Source of the DNA: Crotalaria pallida
Taxonomy: Eukaryota; Streptophyta; Magnoliopsida; Fabales; Fabaceae
Reading direction: 5' to 3'
Assembly (NCBI GenBank): GCA_037953625.1
Contig: CM075650.1
Location: forward strand, 22,471,206-22,535,205
DNA: 64,000 bases
In this document: positions 1 through 10,639 of the stretch, piece by piece
How the letters are laid out: the number at the start of each line of letters is the position of its first letter
Numbering within the stretch: the first letter of the stretch is position 1
The notes under the pieces: model-generated
The model's input: the letters and a program-made list of their open reading frames with translations, nothing else
Told to the model about the DNA's origin: nothing
Database searches by the model: none
Position numbers and translations under genes: made by a program

Positions 1-1391
1 TGATATGTGAAAAATGATTATGATAAGTGTGGTGTGTGCGTAATGTGGTTATGAGTTCTTGAATGTTACTTGTGAATTATTGAAGGTGATAATTGCTATG
101 TGTGCTTAAGTGATAAATGAGGTGCATGTTGTATTGTGCAAGTGAATATGTGAGGCTGAAGCTAAGTAATTTGGGAACTTGTAAAAGAATATGAGTAATT
201 GTGTGTATCGTATGGTAAAGGTATGAATTGAATAACGAATAAATAAATGAAAGCAAAGAGTGGAGAATTGAGTTTAAAATGTTAGATAATTTATGTAAAC
301 AGTGGAAAAGTAAGAAAACAAGTAATTGAAGAAAACAGGATACAAAAACAAGTAAAGGAAAGAGAAAAGCATGAAAAATGAGAATATGGGTAGAATAAAA
401 GAAAACTAAAGCGGCTGGTGTCCAGTAGGACCAGTCGTCATTAAAAGACTAGGCGGCTGGTGTCCAATAGGACCAGTCGTCAATAAAAGACTAAGGGGCT
501 GGTGTCCAGTAGGACCAGTCGTCATTAAAAGACTAAGTGGCTGGTGTCCAGTAGGACCAGTCGTCATTAAAAGGTTAAATTGGTGGCTGGTGTCCAGTAG
601 GACCAGTCGTCATCAAAAGGTTAAGTGGCTGGTGTCCAGTAGGACCAGTCGTCATCAAAAGGTTAAGTGGCTGGTGTCCAATAGGACCAGTCGTCATCAA
701 AAGATTAAAGTGGCTGGTGTCCATTAGGACCATGTCGTCAATTGAAAGAATAGAAGAATAAAGTAAGAAAGAATGAAAGAGATGAAAAGAAAGTGTTAAA
801 AAGGAAAAGAGAAAGAAGAATGTGAGAATGAAGTAAAAGATAATAAGAGTTGAATATCGAGAATTTAATGAAATGAGTGTTGTTGTGAATGTTATGATTG
901 TTATAAATTGGTTAGGCTTAGTTCATCACTATTTTATTGAGGGTTTATTTCTCCTAAGTTCTGCGTAATTGCTACCCCTTTTGCAGTTATTTTTTTCAGG
1001 TACAGAAGCGAGGTTTACATCGTCACGGGCCGAGCAGGATTCACTCTACCACGTGGAGTGTATTTATAATAGCATGAGTGGACATAGATATCTATATTTT
1101 GATTAGTATTTTGGATTAACTTCAATTTGCTAAGTAAGCCCTGGAACTTGTATTATTTTGTAAAACCGAGCTTTAGTTTTAAAATGGTTGTATAATTTAT
1201 AAGTTTTCTTGTTTAAATTAATCTGGCTGAACAGGTACAAAACAGGAAATTTCGGTAAAGTCCGAAAAACAGAGGAAACTCTGTCCGTTTTTTCGGAAAA
1301 ATATTCATAAGTATTTTAATTTAAAAAGAAATTTTCAAGTACCAATTTTCCTAAAACTCTAATTTAACTAAATAAATGTGAGGGTGTTACA
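1..1391 (+). mobile_element. 3' part of a long Ty3/gypsy-type LTR (LTR-1), cut by the window edge
   Basis: The segment ends in GTGTTACA at 1384-1391, the same type of terminus as the complete LTRs at 40081-43292 and 49772-52876. It shares three landmarks with them in the same order: a tandem array (413-735), a predicted splice acceptor at 998-999 followed by GTACAGAAG, and a GAAA-loop hairpin at 1261-1297. The CACGTGG core of the post-intron exon lies near 1051. No PBS is obvious after 1391, so this could be the 5' LTR of the element ending at 5221 or an independent solo LTR. The 5' end lies outside the window. Confidence 0.7.
413..735 (+). repeat. Tandem array of about eight 40-42-bp hairpin units inside LTR-1
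   Basis: Each unit reads GGCTGGTGTCCAGTAGGACC followed by AGTCGTCA and an AAAAG-rich spacer. CTG..GTCC pairs with GGACCAG around an AGTA, AATA or ATTA loop with a 2-nt bulge, giving a 7-bp stem. The stem is almost invariant, while the loop and spacer vary. The array sits about 260 bp upstream of the predicted LTR intron acceptor. Confidence 0.85.
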
Positions 1392-4300
1392 CTTTCCTTT
1401 CGGCCTGGGGAAATGGTCTCGTTTCCATTGTGAAACTTCAGTTCTAGGCTCTTCATACACAAGGGAGTGAAATATATAATTATATGTTGCAAAATAAAAT
1501 GTTGAGTATAAGAGAGTCAAAGTGGATCTAGCACCATAAGGAAATGAAAAATGTGTTGGTTAATGATAAGGGTTCAAAATGAAAGGAATAAAAATATCAC
1601 TAAAAGACGTAAAAGAAAAGATCTTTGTCATTACGAGAGAAATAAAATACATGTAGAAGGATCGAGGGGAAATGTGAAGAAAGGAATGAAAGGAAAGTTG
1701 TGAAATTTATTGGGCGTGGTCGGGGGGACACCTCGGATGTTGCCGACTGATGTGTTGTTGGGGTCCGCCGAGGATAACGTAGCTGACCAGTGCCAAGATA
1801 TTGTTGTATGAGACAATGAGAGTGACATATGGAGGGAGAAAAGATCAGGTGAACAAAATGTTGAATGGTGCATAATGAATACATTCACGTCATTGTAAAG
1901 GAAAGAAATATTTTATGTATTAACTTATTTTGTTTATACGAAAACGGTTTAGAAACTAAATTGAAAGTGAATGAATTTTGAGACCGATTCCTTTCCAATG
2001 GCTATAATAATGAGATGGTGTTAAGAAAATATATTATCTTTCCAACGGGACTTGAATGAGGAGAAAAGTTGATTTTGAAAAATGTGAAAATTTTATGGTG
2101 GATTCAAGTCCCTTTGAGAATCAAATGCATTATGCACCACAACACGAGTGATAAGTGGATACTTTACTAAGACCAATGAAAAGGAAAATACTTGTGAACC
2201 AATGTTTTGAATTAAATCACATGTTTTCTTTAAGGAAATTGAATTGTTTTCAAAGTTTCAAAAAATTGATATGTGATTTTCCTTTTCAATGATCTTGGTA
2301 CAATAAACTATGTAGACAGGGTACATTCTCAATCTAATTTATTATATAATACAAATGAATTTTTGGAAAATAATGTCATTTAGAATTACTCAATTGATTT
2401 GGAAACCCATTCGATAATATATGATTTATGAAAATGAAAAAGTAGGATTCTAAATCAATTGAGTTATTCAATTTGATAAGAGTCATAAGTTAAAATTAAA
2501 ATCAATTGAGAATGTAAACTACCGTACATAGAAGTGAATGTAAAGAAGTTATAAGGTGGACGGTGAGGAAGTTGGGAAAAACATACGCGGAGGCACGTGA
2601 ATGATATGTGATTAGGAGTTATCGTGGGTGGAACTTTGATCTCCTAGGAGGGCATGGACTGGCCACCCATGTCGGGGGATTGGTTCTGCGTTAACTACGG
2701 TAATTCTATTGGTCACAGAGTCATTTCGGGACCGGTTGAGGGTGGTTCCCTGCTATAGCCAACTTGGGCCTTCAACCCAAGTTGTACTGGACTGAAAATG
2801 GGTGTCCAGTACCGTGCAAGCAGTGGTAGAGGGACACTTACTCCCGGTTGGTCTTTCCCTGGAGCGGAGGGTGATGTGAGGAAATCAAATGGAATGCAAT
2901 AAATAATGAATGTCTCATACAACAATAAAAAGAATGAGAGTGAATGAATGAGAAACGTGAAAGAGAGGTAAATAAGAAAAGAGTAACTGCAAAATGTTGA
3001 AAATTAAGAATGTGACTAGAAAAGAGTGAATGAAGGAATGAATGATTTGTGAAAATCTGAAAGAGACAGAGCTTAGTATTGAACCAACAAAATATAAAAG
3101 TGGAAATGTTTATGTGAAGAAATGATTTGGATAATGAGAACTGTTATCACTAATAGGATGTGAGATTGGGACTGATCACCCCAATGCTTACATCGAAAAA
3201 TGATGCCATCAAAATCTGTGAGTTGAACACTTTAAGTAAACAAAAAAATAAATTATTATAAAAATGGTGCTAGTCCTTTTGACCCTCCAAGATTATTGAT
3301 ACTAGATATGCATGATTATGATTCTCACTTGTCCTAAATTCAAAGAGATCTGTCTAATCCTGTAACCCAATTGAAAGGAAATTTTATAAAGCATGGGAAT
3401 GAATTGAGATGAGAAAAGGTGTTTGTGTACAGGCATTAGGACAAGGAGAGTGTTATTAATGGTGGTATGATGAATAATGTATTAAAGATACAGAAAAGAA
3501 GTGTTAACCTATATTCAATGTGAATGAAATAAATAATAATAATGATAAGTAATGAAGGGTTAAATAATAAATCTATAATAAAATATGTTTTATATGTTTT
3601 ACGGGACTTAATGAATTAAATCAATTATATGAATAAGATTGAACGCAACTTTAATATTATATAATCCTGGACTTTATGTATGGAAAATAAATTGAAGTAT
3701 AAATAAAATAAATGGACGGAAAAAAAATATATCAGGTGATTTAGACGATAGAAATTGGTTATAAGACAAGAATATAAAAGTTTGAGTTAAGGAAATTAAG
3801 GTGTGTTTATCTCTTAGCTAAATAAATACTATTATGAGGTTAATGGAAGCATAACAAATTTCCTTGAAATATTTATGTAATGATACATGGATGGGTAAAT
3901 AATAATAAAAGATGAGAGTTGATAAAGTAGTAATTGGAAATTGGCGTAACCTTTACTGAAAAGTGAAAAATGTGCTAAGTCTAAAGTAGATGTCAAGGCT
4001 AATAAGTTAATGACACTACGAAATATAATAAATTGTTTGGTAAGTGTTTGTTTGATAATAAAATTGAATAAGATGTTAATGACTATAATTAATAGTTAAT
4101 ACAATTAAACCAAACGAGTTAAATGAAATCAAAGGGAGGAATAAAGTAACAATAATGAATATCAAAAGGAAATGATATAGTAACTTAAGAATATCATGGT
4201 GACATTTGATAGTAGGAAGTTCAGGAAGGAAAATAAAAGAATCAAAAGTATATGTATGTATATCAATTCTATTCCCAAATTTTGGATAAATAATATACAC

Positions 4301-5220
4301 TAGAAAGTTGTGATGATCTAATCACAAAATAGGAACGGGCCAAATCTTAAGTAAGGGAAAATTGTTAAATTAAAATAGTATGATTGTTATTAGGAAGTAG
4401 ATAATGACATTAACTTTGAATAGTTAATCGAAGGTAATAAATGAATGCTACAGAACACGATTTATACGTAAATCGTGACCAAGAATAAATATAAGTCCAA
4501 TAAGTAGGTTTGAATTAATACATAGGAATATCGAAGAGTAATGGAATCATAAGTTAGAATGAATAAATTGAATGAAACTAAGGATAAAGACTATGATTAC
4601 CATGAATGAAATTATAAGAAAAGTGCGATTAGAAAATGTGAAGGAAGCCTGAAGATGAAATTTCTTAGTTTGAAACCGATCTTAAATTGATTATGGAAAC
4701 TTAAATTATAGATGGAGGTATAATTTTGCAACACAAATATTGAGGTAATTCCTTTATAAGAGTAGTCCGAATAAATAATTTCTTAAAGGATAAGCCTTAA
4801 CTACAAAAGCAAATAGGATTACAAAAGTTGGATCGAATGAAATTAAAAACTTTGATAATTCTAGTTATGTGAAATGAATTGAATCGATAAGATAAAGTAC
4901 AGAAGGAATGCAAACAATGAGAAACTGGGAATATATTAAATCACAGATAAAATGTGAAGATATATCTAAAATATAAATCTAATACAACTGTAATGTATAA
5001 AATTTAGATAATATATTATGCAAAAGCAAAATTTAAAGAGAAGTAAAATCATAAGTGGGGGAGACAACCCCAGAATCACAAATAAAAATTTAGAAGTTGA
5101 AACGTCCCATTGCTAAAAAAAAAATCCTCAAGAATAATAAAATACCCCACTTCAGTCTTCTTCTGAAGACTGAGTTTCGACCGAATTTCGAGGACGAAAT
5201 TCCTACAAGTGGGGGAGTAT
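1392..5220 (+). mobile_element. Non-coding internal region of a chromovirus-like LTR retrotransposon
   Basis: This 3.8-kb AT-rich stretch has no ORF resembling gag or pol. Its right end carries the signature of plant chromovirus 3' ends: TTTCGAGGACGAAATTC near 5187, a GTGGGGGAG polypurine tract, then an LTR starting TGTAATGACC at 5221. A hairpin (CAGTCTTC/GAAGACTG) lies near 5155-5175. A block at about 2600-2930 is more GC-rich and resembles 18620-18860 and 32275-32540. The element is either non-autonomous or deleted for its coding region. The 5' boundary is uncertain. Confidence 0.6.
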
Positions 5221-7145
5221 TGTAATGACCAAAGCTTTCTCTAAAATAAATGAATAATAATAATAATTATGTATTTGTTTAACCGTTGCAGAATGGTGGA
5301 ATAAAATAATCTTAATTACAATAGCAAACATCAAGCCCAGAGAAATTCTTTATAGTTTGCGGTAAATTGGTGAAATCAATTAGACTTCAGGAACCTTGAA
5401 TAAAAATTTTGTACTCAATTGAGTTTCGAAGAGGGATAATAATAATATGAGAAGAAAACAAGAAAAAAAACTAAGATCGATAAATAAGAAAGAATAATGA
5501 AATTAAAGATAGAATAAAAATCAAGAAATTAATAAGCATTCGATTCGGAGAAATTGTCGTAATGTGTTTAAGGTAGTGAAACCGGGTAAGACATGCGGGA
5601 TATGGATGAAACTAGTTAATCAAGTCCCGAAGATTGTTAAGGTAGTGTAAGAGAAGGTAAATTGATCTAAATCAAGAAGAAAGCGTAATTGAATTATGCT
5701 TGAGGTTTCAATTTATAAATCGTTTACCTTTCGTGTGGATAACATTAGGAAAATATAATTTTATGATTGGGAATCTAATTTGCTTCTATATGGGTTAGAC
5801 TTAGTGTTAGGAATGGTTAAAATCCATTAAAATGGGCTAAAAATGCGAAAAAATGGCGTTCCGGGGCGAACCGATGCGCCGGGGCACAAGCCGGTGCGCC
5901 CAGGCGCACCGGTGCAAGAAATCTGGTGCCACACAGATGCCCGCACGCTCAGGCGCGCCAGCCCTGCGCTCAGGCGCACGCGGGACGCACCAGCTCAGAC
6001 GCACCAGATGGTGCGCGCAGGTGCCAGAAGATTCCAGAAATCTGGCTCGCGCTCAGGCGCCAGTCCCGCGCTCAAGCGCGAGGCGCATATATATATATAG
6101 GCACCAACACCAGAAATGGTGCGTGATTCCCAGCTAGCCCACGCCAGTTCCGACTCCAGCCTCACCAGACCTCCCAAAAACCACACCAGACCTTAATTTT
6201 CATGCACCAAACTCGTTTTTCTTGCACCAATCATCTATGATACCTCCAAATACAACTTCTAAACCATAAATTAACACCTCTAAACACCTTCCCATCAACT
6301 CTTACTCTTAATTTTATATTTTTCCATCAAACCCCACCTCCCTCTTCCCTTTATGTTTATGATTCACCCAAGTGCTTGAGGATTTCTTTCATTCCAATGA
6401 AAGGAGATGAGTTTTAGAAGCCAACCAAGATAATTTATTGCTTTGTAATTGAGTTTGCATCTCCTAGAGGTAAGGGAGGACCTCTTTTCTTTTAGAATAG
6501 AATTTAGGTTTTGGAATTAGTAAATATTTACTGAATATTATGAATTGAACCCTAGGATAGTTGATTCTGGGTACCATATACCTGTGTATATGGAATTAAA
6601 TTTTTAAGGCTTAAATCACTTTATAAAACACACCACTTTAAATCAATATAAACTATGTAGACAAGGTGTTCGATGAAATGCCAATACACATAATTATATA
6701 ATTTTGCTAACTAAAATATACATGAAAATGTGATTTTATACTTATATAAATTCTAAGACTATATTTTATGTAACGCTTGAAGAATAGAATACATAATTAA
6801 TGTTTGAATGCTACGAAAAATATAAAGATTAATGGAAATCTAAGGAAGTTCAGTAGTATACATGGAATCCCAAAAGCTTATCAAAATATACATAAAGAGT
6901 AACTATGCAGTTAGGCAATAACATATAAATTACTATACTTACGTGAATTCTAGGACTATGATTCAGAGTGAGCTATGCTTGGTAGATACATTATATCACT
7001 AAAGAATGTAACTTATGAAAAACATAAAATCCAGGGAAGTGCAATTGAAAGAGTATGTTGGTAATTACTCACATAATAAGAAAAAGAAGTGTTAGAAAGT
7101 GTTAGCAATTGAAAGAGTATGTTGGTAATTACTCACATAAATACC
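5221..7145 (+). mobile_element. 5' part of an LTR (LTR-2), truncated at the MULE fragment
   Basis: It starts with TGTAATGACC directly after the polypurine tract. It shows the plan of the other long LTRs: a GC-palindrome cluster (5866-6082), a TATA run (6086-6099), a pyrimidine-rich leader and a predicted splice donor at 6470 (CTAGAG followed by GTAAGGGAGG). The intron and 3' half are missing. The sequence up to 7145 is AT-rich and ends in a 46-bp direct repeat (about 7040-7138). The exact right end cannot be fixed by eye. Confidence 0.6.
5866..6099 (+). promoter_or_regulatory. Palindrome cluster and TATA box of LTR-2
   Basis: Several near-palindromes of the type GCGCCCAGGCGC, GCGCTCAGGCGC and GCGCTCAAGCGCG are packed into 220 bp. 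An alternating AT run at 6086-6099 (CATATATATATATAG) follows and would serve as a TATA box, placing the start near 6120. Short overlapping ORFs here are composition artefacts. Confidence 0.6.
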
Positions 7146-7152
7146 AGCGGGC

Positions 7153-7902
7153 ATGGGTATTTTGCCCACCTCTAGACGCTATGGCCATATGACCACCAAT
7201 CTTGCCGAATGCATGAATAATGTTTTAAAAGGATCCCGAGCGTTGTCGATAACTGCTCTTATCAAAAGTACATATTATAGGCTCAATTCATGGTTTTTTT
7301 ATTATGGAAAAGAAGCTATGAGCATGATAAAGGCAGGACATATTTATTGTGAAGAGTTATCATCGGTGATTCAAGACAATCGACGTAAAGCTACATTTCA
7401 TAACGTTCGCAATTTTACAAGGGAGACGGGAGTTTCTGAGGTCGAAGTTATTTCACGAACTTTACATGGACGACGTGTGAGGATGTACACCGTCAAACTA
7501 CTAGAGTGGTGGTGTGACTGTGGGGAATTTCAAGCATTCAGATTGCCATGTTCACATGCCGTTGCAACATGTGCATCATTGAATTTAAACTTGGATCAAT
7601 TCATTTCTCCTATTTATTGATTAGATAATATTTTGAAAGTTTATGGCCATGAATTTCAACCATTAGGAAATGAAGAGTATTGGCCTGTCTATTCAGGTCC
7701 AAATTTTATTCCTAATCCTCACATGCGAAGAAGCAGAATCGGAAGACCTGTAACTGAACGTATACACAATGAGATGGATGAACAAGTGGGAAATCAGGCA
7801 AAAAAATGTGGATGGTGTAGAACCGAAGGCCATAATAGAAAAAAGTGTCCATTTCGAGCAACAGAACTTGGCCAAAGTTCAGGCCAGCCTTCTAATAATT
7901 GA
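7153..7902 (+). pseudogene. MULE transposase, C-terminal fragment with SWIM finger and zinc knuckle
   Basis: The reading frame begins in the middle of a Mutator-like transposase at a stretch containing RRYGHMTTNLAECMNNVLKG. It contains a SWIM zinc finger (WCDCGEFQ with CSHAVATC, about residues 121-143) and stops at 7618-7620. After that TGA the same frame continues with VYGHEFQPLGNEEYWP and ends with a CCHC knuckle (CGWCRTEGHNRKKC). The catalytic DDE core and N-terminus are missing, so the copy is 5'-truncated. An intact MULE transposase is several times longer. The TGA before LDNIL is a nonsense mutation. Neighbouring PMD exons suggest a MULE of the PMD-carrying type. Confidence 0.85.
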
Positions 7903-8549
7903 AGTCATGTACTATTTCATCATGTAAAATAAATAATTCCTTTTAAATTGAAGTATCACTTCATGACATGATAACTGCATGTTATGTACTACTCTATCAT
8001 GATATATAAATGCATGTAGAAGTGAAGAATCAGTGTAGGCTGAGAAAAGCTGCACAAGTGCCCTTATTATTGAAGAGTCTATGAAGTAGTGGCTTGTCAG
8101 AATAGACTGAAAAAATAATACATTGAAACAAACATTTAACCCAAATTTATGTAGTTAAATTTTGTTTATTTTTAAGACCAAAAATAAGATTTTTTATTTA
8201 CTTATATATGAGACCGGAGGGAGTATTTTATGTACACTAGTAGCATGTATGTGGCTATTTTGCTTGGCACTATTCTGACATGTGAAAGTAGCAAATTAAA
8301 GAAGCATGTGAAACTAGCAAAGAGACATGACTTCTCCCTGCCTCCACCTATTCACTACACGTATGGACAAAAAAAATAAAGATACATGCAGGAATACTCA
8401 GTACACATGAACAAGAAAATAAAGATACATGCAGTGATAATTCATTTCAATGTGTTGCAGTATCACTTTAATAATTCACTTTAGAAAATAAAAAAATATG
8501 TAAATCGTGCATTATATAGAAAAGAAAAACACATTTATATAGTTGGGGT
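7903..8549. other. AT-rich spacer between transposase and PMD exons
   Basis: No gene seen. A sequence near 8150-8225 ends in GACCGGAGGGAGTATT and resembles one terminus of a Stowaway-type MITE (inverse of CTCCCTCCGGTC). The partner terminus is not obvious. A short repeat (AAATAAAGATACATGCA) occurs twice, near 8375 and 8420. Confidence 0.4.
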
Positions 8550-10008
8550 TATGTTGTTTTGGCATGTTTATATAGAGGATTATATCGTGCATCAATACTA
8601 AAGGATCAGATTGATATCGGAGGATGTTTGTTGTTTCTCCAATCATGGACATATGATCATATTCCTCTACTTGCTCCCCGTCTAATCGACAATACAATAA
8701 ATCACTTCCCTTTGGTGAAAAGGTATAACTTTTACTTTTGTGCAAAAGATATTTACTTGCAAAAAATATTCATTAATATAGATATAAATGTTTTTTTAAT
8801 GTTTATTACAAATGGTGTCAACATTTGACTACAACCAACAACATTCCGGGTCATGCTACTAACATCATACGCTCAATGCTGGATCGTTTACAAATTGAGC
8901 AAGTATATTACATTTACCTTCTCTATATTATTTAACGGACATATTTTTTAAACTTCATTATTAACTTCTTTTTATCAGTTTGTTTGGACCCCATACAGGA
9001 ATGTGGATCTTCCCGTAGAAGTCCCTATTGTTGCCCGAGCATGTGTGCCATTAATTTGTTTCGCCATTGTCCATCCGCATGCTGCCGATCGGGTGATGAG
9101 ACAATTTGGGTTACAACAGCATATTCCGGACGATCCAGAGAACAATGATGCTCTCTACAGGGTTGACATGCGTGGCAAAGCTGATGTTTATTGGTCTCAA
9201 AGACATACACAATGGATTATTAGGTGGAATGATCGACAGATGCGGTTGATTAATGCCCAACCCAGTAACGAAATTTTGTATCACTACACAGAATATATGC
9301 AGTGGTACTTAAAAAAGACCAGGAGATATATATCTCCAGATGGGGCATATTCTGTTGGAGCGGTACGATTAAATTTTTAATTAATTTATTTACCATGTAT
9401 AGTAATTATATGACCAACAACAACATTTATAATTTTCAGTTTCATTTTGCAACGGCGATTCGTGATCGACAACTCTTCCTGAAGCTCTCAACGATCCCTC
9501 CCAAGTTCTGCAAGATGTCAACTTTGCATGTAATGATATGATAGCTGCCTTACAGGAGCTAAATCCATCAGCTTTCTCCATGCATCACCATCAGGCACCT
9601 CCTCAACCTCAACCTCAAACTTCGTCATATACTCCACAACATGATCATTCGAGTAATGTGTTTCAAGGTTTTGCAACATATGCTTCACATTATCCCTTCA
9701 GCAATGTTGTTTCAAGTTCTCAACGTCATCATACACCATCTATGTTTGCTACACATTCGACCATTCCATTCTCAGCATTCCCACAAACATCGGAGTATCG
9801 ACCTACCATGCCTTTTGAGGTTAAACCAACGTCGGGTACTTTATTCTCGACATTTGCACAAAGTTCAGTTTATCGTCCTTCCATGCCTTCTCATCTCAAT
9901 AGTGAGGACGAAGAACAAGAACAAGAGGACGACGAGGAGGAGGATGAAGAGGAAGACGAAGAGGAAGAGGAGGAGCCCCCACCGGTGATTACAAGAGGTA
10001 ATTGAGGA
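8550..10008 (+). pseudogene. Plant mobile domain (PMD) exons linked to the MULE, with an acidic tail
   Basis: Four coding blocks fit a PMD protein like those in MAIN/MAIL-type proteins and in many plant TEs. Block 1, about 8550-8720, has LYRGLYRASI and IGGCLLFLQSWTYDHIPLLAPRL. Block 2, about 8830-8900, has IIRSMLDRLQIEQ. Block 3, about 8978-9363, has FVWTPYR, PLICFAIVHPHAADRVMRQFG and YLKKTRRYISP. Block 4, about 9440-10008, is Q/P/S-rich and ends in a run of about 30 Asp/Glu residues. GT/AG borders can be placed between blocks. The N-terminal half of a full PMD is missing. PMDs are known to travel with MULE and gypsy elements. Inference: this is the second ORF of the truncated MULE upstream. 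Confidence 0.75.
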
Positions 10009-10184
10009 AGAACAAGAGTTGCCACTCAAAGAGTTGAACAAGAAAGGAGAGTTCTACCACCACGTAGAAGAAAAGCACCTCAATGTGGCACTGACTCACA
10101 TCGAAGACAGATAAATTTTTTTTACAATATTTTAAATAAAAAAAATTGTTCTTTGCAACTATTTTCTATCTTGCTAAAAAAATT
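10009..10184. other. 3' end of the PMD gene region
   Basis: This stretch holds the stop codon context and an A/T-rich 3' flank. A remnant frame (GRTRVATQRVEQERRV-like) continues after the stop at 10005, suggesting the original protein was longer. Confidence 0.3.
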
Positions 10185-10560
10185 TAAATTCGTGTCCTGT
10201 AAAAAAAATCGTGCATATGATTAAAAAAAATCGTGGATGGAACCAACGATTTCATTAAAAGATAAAAAAAAATGAAAATCGTGGCTCGTAACCACGATTT
10301 CATCAAAATATTAAAAAAAAACAAATGAAAGTCGTGCCTCACACCCACGATTTCATCAAAATATAAAAAAAATAAAAATAAAAAATAAAGTCGTGGCTAG
10401 CAACCACGATTTTCTCTAATTAAAAAAAAAAATAAAAACCCAAAAGTCGTTGCTGGGATGCACGGCTTTACTTTATTAAAAAAAAAGAAATTAAAAACCA
10501 AACAGAAATCGTGCTTGGCAGACAGGAGAAATCGTGCTTGGCAGACACAATTTCTGAAAA
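10185..10560. repeat. Row of about seven degenerate short hairpins after the PMD gene
   Basis: Units of about 60 bp each contain an A-rich spacer and an interrupted palindrome of the form ATCGTGG..CCACGAT. Examples are TCGTGGATGGAACCAACGA, TCGTGGCTCGTAACCACGA and TCGTGGCTAGCAACCACGA. The last two are a direct repeat of AAATCGTGCTTGGCAGACA. The row probably lies in the subterminal region of the PMD-carrying MULE. Confidence 0.75.
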
Positions 10561-10639
10561 GTTACACCAGTCTTGTAAATAATTCAATAGGTGCACTAAA
10601 CCGGTAATTTTCCGGTCAAAATGCACCCCTTATAAATTT

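Noticed and set aside
413..735. CRISPR-like regular repeats
   Set aside because: Units are contiguous tandem repeats without unique spacers, in plant retrotransposon DNA, and no cas genes are present.
1392..1440. Primer binding site after LTR-1
   Set aside because: No TGG-initial complement to a plant tRNA 3' end is seen, so LTR-1 cannot be confirmed as the 5' LTR of the 1392-5220 element.
5843..6186. Overlapping ORFs rich in Arg/Ala/Pro
   Set aside because: They arise from the GC palindromes of LTR-2. No homology, and several frames are open at once.
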